Shown: piece by piece, positions 26,691 to 35,880 of the stretch
Layout: the number at the start of each line of letters is the position of its first letter
Numbering within the stretch: position 1 is the first letter of the stretch
From: Micromonospora tarapacensis
GTDB lineage: Bacteria > Actinomycetota > Actinomycetes > Mycobacteriales > Micromonosporaceae
Length of the DNA: 64,000 bases
Direction of reading: 5' to 3'
NCBI RefSeq assembly: GCF_019697375.1
Contig: NZ_JAHCDI010000004.1
Coordinates: 2,343,324-2,407,323, forward strand
Position numbers and translations under genes: made by a program
The notes under the pieces: model-generated
What the model was told of the DNA's origin: nothing
Databases searched by the model: none
What the model saw: the letters and a program-made list of their open reading frames with translations, nothing else

Positions 26691-26874
26691 TGAGCTCGAG
26701 CGGCTGTCCCGAGGCGTCAGACGCGCGGGTGTCCGAGTGCCTCAGCCGACCGCACGCTTCTAGCGCCGCCCATACGCGTATTAGTCTGGCGTCACGAGCA
26801 CGTGATGCGGGGCCGTGTACGGGCGGCCCGCGATAGCGACTCGACCACGATGCCCACGAGCGAAAGAAGCCTGG

Positions 26875-28278
26875 ATGAAGGACGAACAGGGCGAGGCCCC
26901 AATTCTCGTTCGCGAGCGGTTCTCGTTGCCCGGCCTGCCGGAGACGCTTGAGGCGTTCGCCGTCTATCCAGTGGGAAAAAGACCCAACAAGCGGGGCCGT
27001 TTCTGTCCCAAGGTGGCCGAAATCAACGGCACGGGCTCCCTTGAGCGATTCGTTCCTTCGCCTTCGATCACGAAGGACGAACTTGTTTGGTTCCTCCGGG
27101 AGAAGCGAAGACAGTGGCGTAGCGTGGAGTCGAAATGGGGCGACCGCGCCGAGGAGTTGGCGTACGAGCTGACAAGGTGCGGCGGCCTCATGCTAAAGGT
27201 CCGGCTTGACTCCAGCTTCCGATTGTCATCAATTGTCACGCTTCGCCTAACGCCGTTTTGGGCGGAGGTGGCCGCCGAGAAACTGGTAGAGCTGACTGGC
27301 AAAGCGCAGCCGGTCGAAGCACGTGCAGCTCTCCTAGCCGTGATAGCAGGAATGCCCGAATTGATCAACGAGTATGACATGCTTCGAGCCCAGGACCAGA
27401 CATCGCCGCTAATCCCTCCATCGGATACAAAAACAAGGGCTTCTCGATGGTCGCCGTATGAGTTCGCATTACGAATCGCAGCATGGTGGTATCGCCGCCC
27501 AAATCCTGGGCGGAAACCACCAATGGACGAGGCGACGGCGTGGGCCTTTCCGGACCGTCGCGCATCGAAGGAGGAATGGACCGCCCCTCGGCGGCTTGCG
27601 GTTGAGAATATCCTAGGCTCCCCGCTTACCGAGCTAATGACAACGCCAGACTATGAGCTTCGAGTGCGCGGCCCGCTTGAGTGGCGCATCGGATCTGTCG
27701 CGGCTGACGCGAGCGTTGCTGATCCTTGGACCGGATTGCCGTCAAATGGGGCGCGACTGATTGGGCAGATCAACTATTCGAAAGCGCGTGGCGTCTTTGT
27801 CGTCGAGAACCAGACGTCGTTTCAGGAGGTCTGCAAACTCCGGTCGATAGCGGAGCGTTGGATCATCGTATGGGGAAAGGGCTACGCCGCTCACGGTTTG
27901 GTGGAATTGCTTAAGTTGCTAAGGCACCTTCCGCTAGCTGTTTGGGGGGACTTGGATGCTGACGGATTGCGGATTGTGGCGGACATCGAGCGCAAGCTTG
28001 GGAGGTCTTTTAACCCAGTCGGTATGACCGCGAATGGTTGGATTGAGGGTCCACATCGGTTCACCACATCCGAGCAGAAGGACCGGTCGGTGGCAATAGC
28101 CAAAGAGTTAGTCGCCAATGGCCCGCCGGCTTTTCGAGAGCTGGCCAAGGTGATCGCGGAGTATCCCGAGCTAGCTGGGAGGAGCCGAGAGCAACAGACA
28201 CTCCACGACGTTGTCTTGTCTGTGCTCGACGAGACCCTGGCAGATCTTGAACTCAGGGCTCCTCACGGCCTTCTCTGA
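26875..28278 (+). CDS. jetD: Wadjet system nuclease subunit JetD-like (Toprim)
   Basis: A 467-residue protein from ATG 26875 (GAAAGAAG upstream). The C-terminal half has the Toprim-type metal site used by JetD to cut plasmid DNA: Glu in VVENQTSFQE near residue 310 and the acidic motif AVWGDLDADGLRI near 355-365. The N-terminal half (RERFSLPGLPETLEAF) is probably the DNA-contacting arm. In known Wadjet loci jetD is the last gene of the jetABCD operon. Here it is on the opposite strand and its stop overlaps the end of jetC by 26 bases. Base composition is visibly less GC-rich than the flanks, consistent with transfer. Confidence 0.82.
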   Translation: MKDEQGEAPILVRERFSLPGLPETLEAFAVYPVGKRPNKRGRFCPKVAEINGTGSLERFVPSPSITKDELVWFLREKRRQWRSVESKWGDRAEELAYELTRCGGLMLKVRLDSSFRLSSIVTLRLTPFWAEVAAEKLVELTGKAQPVEARAALLAVIAGMPELINEYDMLRAQDQTSPLIPPSDTKTRASRWSPYEFALRIAAWWYRRPNPGRKPPMDEATAWAFPDRRASKEEWTAPRRLAVENILGSPLTELMTTPDYELRVRGPLEWRIGSVAADASVADPWTGLPSNGARLIGQINYSKARGVFVVENQTSFQEVCKLRSIAERWIIVWGKGYAAHGLVELLKLLRHLPLAVWGDLDADGLRIVADIERKLGRSFNPVGMTANGWIEGPHRFTTSEQKDRSVAIAKELVANGPPAFRELAKVIAEYPELAGRSREQQTLHDVVLSVLDETLADLELRAPHGLL

Positions 28279-31200
28279 GCCAGGGTGCCAGGAGATCGAC
28301 TCTCTTGTGGTCAGAGTCGAAGCCCCAAGCCCGGGTGGGCCTGTTGTATGGCTCTGATGCAGTAGTGTGGCTGAACCAGAGGATCTCACCACACACGCCT
28401 GCCGCGTCATAGATGACGCTGTCCTGACAAGTTCCGAGTATGGTCACGCCCTGTCTTTTAGCGACGTTGTGTAGTGCCGAAAGAACATCCTTGCGATTGG
28501 CATCGCCCAGACTGTTACCGAGCTCATCGAGGATCAGGAGGCGAGCCGGTACACTGTCGTCAACGAGGAGCGCCGCCAGAACGAGTTGAATCGCGAATAT
28601 CTTCACCTGCGCACTGTTCGCGACTTCCCTATATGAAATGTAACCGCCAGACGAGGAGCGCTTCCACTTCGGCGTCACATGCCAGCCCCAGGAATCTTCT
28701 GGCCCAGGTGGACGGCTGATCGCGACGTCCAGTCGCGCGCCGTAGCCTCGCTCCATGTCCAATTCGTCGAGGCGCGCGCTTATATTCCTAAGCGCCGTGT
28801 CGATCGAGCTCTCGACCATTTCCTGCTGTTTCTTCAGGTCGCCGCTAATTTGTTCGAGTTCCGCTTCGGTTTCGGCGATTTCCTGCTGCCGCTTCTCGCG
28901 GCTGCGCTGTATCCGGTCCTGAAGAATTCTATCCTTCTCGTTTGTCGCGTCGAGGAGATCACGCAGGCTGCGGGTGTAGGTTGCATACATGGCTGAATCT
29001 GGCAGGTCAAAGTCGAAGCTGTCTATTTGTGGGGCGGTTGGTGGGGCAGATTCTTCACGAGAATCCGGCAGGTTTGGATCATTGGTAGTGTAGGTGAGGG
29101 CTTCCTTAAACGACAGGCTCGCTTGGCCCAGCCACCATGCTGCAGGATGCCTTCCCCGTCGCGTTTCCTCTCGCTCAACTAGTGCGGTCGCCGTCTCGTA
29201 CGGCTGATGCCAGGTGTCCCGCCACACGCTGATCTGAACACGATCGACTGCCACATTAGCGGCCCTTTCCTCGCGCGCCAACTCTCCCCGCCTGTCCTGA
29301 CAGGCTTTGAGCTCATCCGCTAGCCTCCTAAGTCGTTCTTCATGGTTGTCGAGCGCGCTCTTGGCGGAAGTGTACACAGCATCGGCTTCCTTCCATTTGG
29401 CTTCGGCGGCTGCTTCACGGTCCCGTTCGATTCCGAGGTTCGCCTCGGCGGCCTTGATACCTGCTCTCACACCAATGAGCCGCGCCGTAGCCTCAGCTGC
29501 TTCTAGCAGTTGACGTTCGTGCTTCAACTTCAAAACGGCTCGCCTGAGTTCCTGGTCTTTGTCACGCAGGAAGCTCGTCGCCGTGGTGACTTCGGCGCGG
29601 GCAAGGTTGAGCCGCGCTTCCCTGCCGGCGAAAGGACTGGCGAATCCGCCGAGCACGGCTTCGGAGAGGCCGCTATCCCTAACGTGAGAAGGATCTCCTC
29701 GGAAATCGAGACGGTCCTTGAGGGCATTGAGAAACCGCGAAAGCGGCACCGAGGAGGTAAGACCGTCGGGCAATACACCTGCTGCGAGTTCGTCTAGCGG
29801 GCCGTCGGCCAGCACGAGCGTCGCGCCTGGCACTGATTGGAGAGCGCGAAGCGCGGATTGCTCATCCCCTGGCGCTACCACTACGGCATCTCGATGTAAC
29901 CACAATCGTGGTTCCCAGGTAGCTCTGTTAGGTTCTGTAACGGCTACGGCGTCGAGGAGGCTGACCGCGTCGGCAACCCCGTCCAGCGCCGCCAAAACTC
30001 TGCCAGCGAGCCCTTCGCGTCCTTCCTTCACATTTTCGAGCTCTTCGTTCGCCAGTTGAAGGCGCTTTTCAGCCAGGCCAAATTCCGCCTTTGCGGCTAC
30101 GAGGTCGTCCTCTGCGTTCTGCACGTGCGTCAAGTGTTCATCTACTGGCTTCCCATCGTCTCCTTCCGCTAGCCCTCTCAGACGTAGGGCTTCTACGCCG
30201 AGCCCCTCAATAGTGGCGGTATGTTTGCCGATCGCCTCCCGTGTGGCGCCTCGCTGGCGCCCGATCTTGTCCCGCTCCTTCTCAGCGTCGTCGGCGTCCC
30301 GAGTCAGATCGGTGTTCGCCGCGTGACCCTTGTGCTCGGCTTTCTTGGCCTCATGCGCGTCCACCGCTTTGCGCAACTCGTCCCGAACCTCGGCGAGCTC
30401 GGCCATCTTCTCCCTGTGAAGCTGGGTCCTTTCTATAAAGCCCTGTGCAAGGTATGCCTCCCAGCATTGGTCAGCCTTAGCCAATGCTGAGCGGGCCAAC
30501 TCTCGACGCCCCAACTCTGCAAGTTGCGCGTCTTCGGTCAGTCGATCCCGCTTGTCATCATCAACTCGTCCGTCAAGTACCGCGAGCTGGTTGGCGTGCT
30601 TTCGTCGGACCTTGAGCTCGTTGTCCAGTAGCTCGTCACGTCCAGTCAACGCGATCAGCGCTTCACCGATACGATCTGGTGGCATCTGTGTTATTTGTTG
30701 GGAGAGAAGTGAGGGCACGGACGGTCGCAGTGTCGAGTCGAGGTAGGCAAGGCATCGCGGTGCGTTTCCGAAGAGAGTGGAGGTCATGTCGCGGGAGCCG
30801 CGCTCGTTGCTTTGAGGTAGCTGTGCCCAAAGCTCGTCGGCCTGGTCTGACCGCTCTTGGTCGTTTATCCCGTGCAGGACATGTAGTCCGGTGACATATC
30901 GGAGAACTACCAGAGGTGGTTTTCGGGACACTCGAACCCAGACGGTTATGACGCCAGCGAGGGAGTCGGCGTCGCTATCAGCGAAGACACCAATGATGTA
31001 TCCGCGTTCGGCACCGCCTCCCGCCGGGTCCAGACCTGCTGCGCCAGGCCGGAAGAGCAATCCAAGCGTGTATCGGCCGTCAACGTCTAGCCGCCATTGT
31101 GGATCGCAATACAACAGCGAGACGGCGCTGAGGAAGGTGGTTTTGCCGGATCCGTTGGAGTCCGATTTCGCTCCTTGCCCAGTCACCGCAATGAAGCTGC

Positions 31201-31348
31201 CTGGAACAATCGGGACCGGATCCGTAGTGAGCCGTGCGATGTCGACAGTTTGGACCGCAACAAGCTGCCTTCCTCCAATCACCCCTAGGTCGGCAGCGGC
31301 GCTGCCAGCAAGGGCGCCAAGTAGGCGACTCCGAGGACCTCTTGCCAT
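28253..31348 (-). CDS. jetC: Wadjet system SMC-like ATPase JetC
   Basis: A 1031-residue SMC-family motor. The Walker A motif (SDSNGSGKTTFL) is at residues 62-73, followed by long coiled coils (about 280-470 and 610-720) around a globular hinge-like stretch, and a third coil near 815-880. The C-terminal head carries the Walker B motif RLLILDELGNSLGD near 936-949. Length and layout match JetC/MukB-type proteins that extrude DNA loops on plasmids. ATG 31348 lies 4 bases after the stop of jetB. It should bind JetA and JetB and hand DNA to JetD. Confidence 0.88.
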   Translation of the reverse strand: MARGPRSRLLGALAGSAAADLGVIGGRQLVAVQTVDIARLTTDPVPIVPGSFIAVTGQGAKSDSNGSGKTTFLSAVSLLYCDPQWRLDVDGRYTLGLLFRPGAAGLDPAGGGAERGYIIGVFADSDADSLAGVITVWVRVSRKPPLVVLRYVTGLHVLHGINDQERSDQADELWAQLPQSNERGSRDMTSTLFGNAPRCLAYLDSTLRPSVPSLLSQQITQMPPDRIGEALIALTGRDELLDNELKVRRKHANQLAVLDGRVDDDKRDRLTEDAQLAELGRRELARSALAKADQCWEAYLAQGFIERTQLHREKMAELAEVRDELRKAVDAHEAKKAEHKGHAANTDLTRDADDAEKERDKIGRQRGATREAIGKHTATIEGLGVEALRLRGLAEGDDGKPVDEHLTHVQNAEDDLVAAKAEFGLAEKRLQLANEELENVKEGREGLAGRVLAALDGVADAVSLLDAVAVTEPNRATWEPRLWLHRDAVVVAPGDEQSALRALQSVPGATLVLADGPLDELAAGVLPDGLTSSVPLSRFLNALKDRLDFRGDPSHVRDSGLSEAVLGGFASPFAGREARLNLARAEVTTATSFLRDKDQELRRAVLKLKHERQLLEAAEATARLIGVRAGIKAAEANLGIERDREAAAEAKWKEADAVYTSAKSALDNHEERLRRLADELKACQDRRGELAREERAANVAVDRVQISVWRDTWHQPYETATALVEREETRRGRHPAAWWLGQASLSFKEALTYTTNDPNLPDSREESAPPTAPQIDSFDFDLPDSAMYATYTRSLRDLLDATNEKDRILQDRIQRSREKRQQEIAETEAELEQISGDLKKQQEMVESSIDTALRNISARLDELDMERGYGARLDVAISRPPGPEDSWGWHVTPKWKRSSSGGYISYREVANSAQVKIFAIQLVLAALLVDDSVPARLLILDELGNSLGDANRKDVLSALHNVAKRQGVTILGTCQDSVIYDAAGVCGEILWFSHTTASEPYNRPTRAWGFDSDHKRVDLLAPWLREGREEP

Positions 31349-31352
31349 GCTT

Positions 31353-31967
31353 CTACTCCGCTCCGCGAACTGTCCGCCACCTTCGACGACGAATGACGTC
31401 CGCCATGGCTCCTTCTGGCTCCGCGAGAAGAACGAGTTCCTCCCATAGCCGAGCGGCGGCTTCGGGGGTCAGCCGGACGAGTTGCGGTCCAGGGGCCACC
31501 AGTTTGTTCCGAGTCACGTAGCGAATGAGACGCCGTTCCTCCAGCCGGCGAAGCGAGTCGTGTACAACCGTGGTTGGGATCTTGCTGATTGTTAGCTCCG
31601 TCCTCGATATCGCTACTCCCGGAAACCATCCCGACCCCATGATCCTACCTCTGGCCCGCGGTATCGCAACGCAATGAAGAAGGACTAGTACCAAAACGGC
31701 CCGATCGTTCCTCTCAAGGACTCCCACACCCTCGTCAGCAAGAGCCTCTGCGACGTCCACCGCATAGCCGGAAGTGAAACCATCAGCCGTGCGCAGCAGC
31801 ACTCGGCCCGCCTCGTGAAGGCAAATTCGGACGCATTCGCGGAGGTCTGGCTCACGCAGCGCGGCATAGTCACTCTCCCGGATCGGCTCGTCACCGGTTT
31901 CCAAAGCTGCGAGAGCCGCCAAGACCTGGGCATATCGAGTAGGACTTATGTCGGCTAGGACGGTCAC
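31353..31967 (-). CDS. jetB: Wadjet KITE subunit JetB-like
   Basis: A 204-residue protein with winged-helix character: VLVLVLLHCVAIPRARG, then VVHDSLRRLEERRLIRYV and a short C-terminal helix. This resembles the MukE/JetB KITE proteins that bridge kleisin and SMC heads. GTG 31967 overlaps the stop of the preceding gene (GTGA), and the next gene is jetC, so its place in the operon fits JetB. Sequence similarity is judged by layout only. Confidence 0.7.
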   Translation of the reverse strand: MTVLADISPTRYAQVLAALAALETGDEPIRESDYAALREPDLRECVRICLHEAGRVLLRTADGFTSGYAVDVAEALADEGVGVLERNDRAVLVLVLLHCVAIPRARGRIMGSGWFPGVAISRTELTISKIPTTVVHDSLRRLEERRLIRYVTRNKLVAPGPQLVRLTPEAAARLWEELVLLAEPEGAMADVIRRRRWRTVRGAE

Positions 31968-32497
31968 CGGTTCACCCCAGCGTCAGGCGTCCGAGGAAGC
32001 CGCCCGTAAACGCCGCGGAGCAGATCTACGTCGGTCTCCGACCACGTTGCGACGCGGGGCCCCAAACTGACCGTGCTCTCACCGCGTTCGATCCACAGCG
32101 CGACGTGCAAGGAGCCAAGGGCGCTGCGCACCCTTCCAGCGAACCCTGGGTCGATGGTGTCAGCCCGTGCCGATGCGACGGCGAGAGTAATGTCTTGCTC
32201 GGAGCACGAAACGCTGGGCCAGGGATGAGCGGCCCGGTCAGACCAGCAGACACCAAGACAAGCAGCAAAGGTGAGCATCACGAACGGGGGGACTCCTGCG
32301 GCCTGTACCTCCTGCGCTGCGGGCTCGAACCCGGTTGGCCAAGCGAGGAGCTCCATCACCTCGCCTCGGGCCGTTGCTCGGACCACAGCACGGCCCGCTC
32401 GAGCCGCCGGCCCGTCGAGCGGTGAGCGTGGTGCCGCGATGCCCGCCGCTCTGAGTCTCGCGAGGGCCAGTCTGGGGTCGGCGGACGATCTATTCAT
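31964..32497 (-). CDS. Additional Wadjet-operon protein of unknown function
   Basis: A 177-residue protein from ATG 32497 (a start at 32518 is possible), overlapping the end of jetA by 8 bases and the start of jetB (GTGA). The C-terminal region (SALGSLHVALWIERG, LGPRVATWSETDVDLL) has the look of a winged helix and could be a second KITE-like subunit. Standard Wadjet loci have four genes; this fifth gene within the operon is unusual. Strong coupling on both sides argues that it is part of the complex or its regulation. Confidence 0.7.
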   Translation of the reverse strand: MNRSSADPRLALARLRAAGIAAPRSPLDGPAARAGRAVVRATARGEVMELLAWPTGFEPAAQEVQAAGVPPFVMLTFAACLGVCWSDRAAHPWPSVSCSEQDITLAVASARADTIDPGFAGRVRSALGSLHVALWIERGESTVSLGPRVATWSETDVDLLRGVYGRLPRTPDAGVNR

Positions 32498-33725
32498 CAA
32501 CAGTTTCCACTGCTGCATGGGGCGTACGCTTCAATCGGACGGGCGAGAGATAGGTCACCTGCCCGGTCGGATCCACGCGCAAGGAGTCGCCGAACTCTAG
32601 AGCGAATGGTCGTCCCGGGCCGGTTGCGCGGACCATGGATACGAGCAGGCGGGCGGCTCCCGGCCAGCCGCGAGCTGACATCTCGTCGGAAATATCCACC
32701 ATACTCTCCGCACCCAGCAGCACTTCGGCCTCGTCAGAAGCGATGCTGACGCGTCGGTCTTCTCTTTCGACAAGAGCCCGGAATGGGTCATCGCGCGTCC
32801 GGGCGTTGTCTGGCCGAGGTGGCTGTGGCGCCTTAGGAGCCGGAGGGCGAAGTTGGTCAACCTCTAGCGCGATCGTCGCTGTACTCAGAGGCAGGTCGAC
32901 AGGATCGAACACGAACCGTTCCAGAGCCTTCGACAGGAGTTCGGCCGACCCATCTCTCGCCACGGCTAGATACTGCTCATGGTGAAGGACGCCAAAATCC
33001 TCGGCGCGCGCGCCTTCCTCCAAGATGCGGTCGACGAACTGTGTTCGCGCATCCAGATACCGCTGCGCCTCCAAAATCACTGTATAGGCGAGTGGGTCCA
33101 TCTCGGTGTACTTCAGGCGCACTAGCTCGGTGACGGCCTTTACGTCGGTCATCAGTGACGGATGCTGATGCTGGTGCCGCTCAGCAATCATCATCTCCAA
33201 CGAACGGGTGCGTACGAGCATCAGGAGGTAATCGGCGGCGACTACGAGCATTCCACGTGCCCATGTTAATGCCGCGCTGACCTGCTCGGCCGTCGCAGTC
33301 CCACGACTGATAGCGAGGCGGGTCCTATCAAGCAAAGCCAATAGCTCATCAACCCCACCGGTACTCGATACTCGGTCGAATACCAGAATCCCGGCAGCAC
33401 CATATGGGTTGAACAGGTATCGGTCCTCATGCGCCTTGGCAACTCCCGGTATCAATAGCTTCAGCTTTTTGAATAGTTCAAACCGGCTATCGAAGCTCCG
33501 CTCGTCACATACCCCAGCACACGCATCAAGGAGATCCTGCCTGGACAACCCCCCTGACGATCGACGGGATGCGAATGCCTCGAAGACCGCCGCCGCAATA
33601 TCAAGGACATTTGGATCTTGAGCGACGGCGTCGCTGTTGCGCGCCACCGCTGCGACGAACGCCTCCAACGCGCTCGTTCGCAGCGCCGCTTGTGGGACGC
33701 GCCCTAGGCGCAGCTCGGGTTGCAT
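32490..33725 (-). CDS. jetA: Wadjet kleisin subunit JetA-like
   Basis: A 411-residue, largely helical protein from ATG 33725 with GGAGAG upstream. The first third (QAALRTSALEAFVAAVAR; SRQDLLDACAGVCDERSFDSRFELFKKL) resembles the N-terminal winged-helix and helical bundle of MukF/JetA kleisins. The middle is long helices, and a Pro-rich linker near residue 300 precedes a small C-terminal domain. It is the first gene of the four-gene unit leading into jetC. Assignment rests on position and helical layout. Confidence 0.72.
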   Translation of the reverse strand: MQPELRLGRVPQAALRTSALEAFVAAVARNSDAVAQDPNVLDIAAAVFEAFASRRSSGGLSRQDLLDACAGVCDERSFDSRFELFKKLKLLIPGVAKAHEDRYLFNPYGAAGILVFDRVSSTGGVDELLALLDRTRLAISRGTATAEQVSAALTWARGMLVVAADYLLMLVRTRSLEMMIAERHQHQHPSLMTDVKAVTELVRLKYTEMDPLAYTVILEAQRYLDARTQFVDRILEEGARAEDFGVLHHEQYLAVARDGSAELLSKALERFVFDPVDLPLSTATIALEVDQLRPPAPKAPQPPRPDNARTRDDPFRALVEREDRRVSIASDEAEVLLGAESMVDISDEMSARGWPGAARLLVSMVRATGPGRPFALEFGDSLRVDPTGQVTYLSPVRLKRTPHAAVETVDE

Positions 33726-33915
33726 GCCGCTCTCCTGCAATGCACCGATGACACCAAGACGCGGTTGGTCGTCAATTCAACCGCCGACCCGGAGCCAAGC
33801 CGACAATAGCAACGCCGCGCCTCCTCAGCACCGCACGACCACCGTATCGAGCCCCGACTCCGCCTGGCTAGACGTGTCGGATACCCGAAACATCCCTCCT
33901 GCCGGCGTGGCCGAC

Positions 33916-34062
33916 CCGCGTACTGCCGCCCGTGCAGCGGTCTTCGACTGGATCGAGGGCGGGTACAACACCCTCCGCCGCGATTCCACCCTGGACTACA
34001 TGAGTCCGGTCAAGTACGAAGCGACCGCCTATTCCCGCAGGCCAACCAGCAAGGTAGCGTGA
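33916..34062 (+). mobile_element. Remnant of an IS3-family transposase
   Basis: The C-terminal 48 codons of an IS3 OrfB-like transposase are visible: ARAAVFDWIEGGYNTLRR, STLDYMSPVKYEATAYS, ending at TGA 34060-34062. The catalytic DDE domain and the ends of the element are gone. It sits between the Wadjet operon and repeat copy B, and may mark the way the island was acquired. Confidence 0.75.
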
Positions 34063-34179
34063 TCAACTTATCGACCCTGTCCGTACAAAGCGGGCCAACC
34101 CCCACACCCAGATCCTTCGCAACCCGGGTGACCGTACGTCACCCCGTCGGCGCCTGCGTCATAACCCCACCTGGCTGAA

Positions 34180-34346
34180 CGTGACGGCCACGCTGTGCCC
34201 GGTCTACGCTGGTGACGCAAGGCGGGCGGAGGTCGGTGAATGTGTCGAGTGAGGCACGGCGTCTACCTAACGACCTGCTCCGTTCTGCACGCCTGAGCCG
34301 GCTCTCGTCCTCCGGATCGGGCCGCTGTATGTCCCGCCAGGAGCTC
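34180..34346 (+). repeat. Direct repeat copy B: 5' end of an XRE regulator gene
   Basis: Nearly identical to 24694-24862 and in the same orientation. It covers the upstream region and first codons of the regulator pseudogene that starts at GTG 34242. After MSRQEL this copy continues normally (ADLANTYLFEQ), so B keeps the ancestral continuation and A is the truncated one. Confidence 0.8.
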
Positions 34347-35304
34347 GCCGATCTCGCCAACACCTACTTGTTCGAGCAGTCCGCCCAAGGCGAGTCGGCC
34401 GGCTGAACGCGGTTCCGGTTCGGTGTCGCCCGTACCGGTGCGGCGGGCCTTGCCGTGCATCGATACGATCTACGTCGGCAAGTTGGAGCGAGGCGTCATA
34501 CGGTGGCCGACTCCCATGGTGAGGACGGCCTTCCGCACTGTGCTGAGCGCAGCTACGGACGCTGAGCTGGGCTTTTACATCGTACGTGGCAACGCACGCT
34601 CGCAGGGCTTCGGCGTTGACCGGATCGATGCAGATAACACGGGCCATGTTAGTCAGGCGCCGGTTCTGATGGGCGACGTCGCCGTACCACGCCGGCTCGG
34701 CGAGGGCGAGATCACGGAGGAGACTGATACTGATGGCGTGGACCGTCGGGAACTGCTGCGCCTGCTGACGACGGCGGGCGCCTTCGTCGGTGCTCCGCTC
34801 AACGCCGGCCCGGTGGATTGGGAGCGGATCGCCGCCGCAGCGGATCGCTCACGGGCCGCTTGACGCCGAGATGCTGAGCCAGTACCGGACGGCTGAACGC
34901 CTCGCTGTGGCGGACATTCGGATCGTCTGAGTACAAGGCGACAGCCTCGCCGCTCGTGCACCGGTAGCTCGCGCTCATCACCGAGGCGTTGCGGCGCTCG
35001 CAAGGCCCGGACGTTCGTCGGCAGGTGTGCGCCGTCGCTGCCGACCTTCTCCAACTCGCCGGTGAGCTTGCCTTCGATGCTGACCGGTACGACGAGGGGG
35101 CCCAGTGCTACTCGCTGGCGGCTACGGCGAGCAGGGAGGCCAACGCATTCGACCTGTGGGCTGGCGCGATGACCCGCTACGCCTATGTCAGCCTGTATGA
35201 CGGCGCGTTTTCAGCAGCAGAACCGATGCTCGACGCCGCAGCTCGGCTTGCGATCAATGGTGACACCTCGTTGTCTACCCGTCACTGGGTGCAGTCCGTT
35301 CGGG
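34242..35304 (+). pseudogene. XRE/TPR-type regulator, 5' part, decayed and split by IS21
   Basis: From GTG 34242 the fragments match a common actinomycete XRE regulator: PNDLLRSARLSR, MSRQELADLANTYLF, then in another frame DTIYVGKLERGVIRWP and DAELGFYIVRGNARS, RRELLRLLTTAGAF, and the TPR-like QVCAVAADLLQLAGELAFDA...LSTRHWVQSVR. A stop follows at 34404, another at 34861, and further stops break 34864-34985, so the gene was already dead or has several frameshifts. The frame is cut at 35299-35304 by the IS21-family element; the rest resumes at 39430. Confidence 0.8.
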
Positions 35305-35433
35305 TGGCTTCGTGCGTGTGAACGGGGCCCAGATGTGCGCGACTTTGGGGCCCGGGTCGAGTGGTTTTCCTTGATCAATGTCGCTGACCTTGGGGCCCAC
35401 TTCTGCGGTGGCTCAGGCATCGTCGGATGGGGC

Positions 35434-35880
35434 TTAGAAGGGTGGGTCGGCGTCCGGGCGGGTGAGAACGGCGGTGTCGGGGAGCGGCATTGCTGGGATG
35501 TCGTGGCTGGTGGGGTGGGTCCAGCCTCCGATCGGCCGGCGGATCGCGTGCGCGGTGTGGGCGGTGACGCCGGCGAGTCCGGGGATCTCGATGTCGCTGA
35601 TCACGAAGGTGGTGCCGTTGTTGTCCTGCTTGACCACCAGGTAGGGATGCGATTCGGGCGGTGCGAGGACCGCGCCGACGGAGGGCAGGTGGCGCATCTC
35701 GCCGTCCCATTGGACGTGGTCAGCGACGTCGGCGAGGGCGAGCACGGCCTGCAAGGCCCAGTGGGTGCGCGCGACGGGGTCGGCGGTGATCCAGTCGGGT
35801 AGCGGGGTGAGCGCGTCGAAGTCGTCGACGGGTTCGGTGAGGGCGTAGACGACCATGACACCAGCTGGCGGGTGGTTCAT
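35434..35880 (-). CDS. Third gene of the IS21-like operon, unknown function
   Basis: A 148-residue protein whose ATG (35880) overlaps the stop of istB as ATGA. It shows PYLVVKQDNNGTTFVISDIEIPGL and a Pro-rich tail, with no transposase motif, membrane segment or known family. IS21 elements normally have two genes, so this is either a passenger or an accessory transposition factor. Its tight coupling to istB argues for co-expression. Confidence 0.6.
   Translation of the reverse strand: MNHPPAGVMVVYALTEPVDDFDALTPLPDWITADPVARTHWALQAVLALADVADHVQWDGEMRHLPSVGAVLAPPESHPYLVVKQDNNGTTFVISDIEIPGLAGVTAHTAHAIRRPIGGWTHPTSHDIPAMPLPDTAVLTRPDADPPF

Noticed and set aside
32105..32425. Plus-strand frames within the Wadjet operon
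   Set aside because: No ribosome site or domain; they are shadows of the coupled minus-strand genes.
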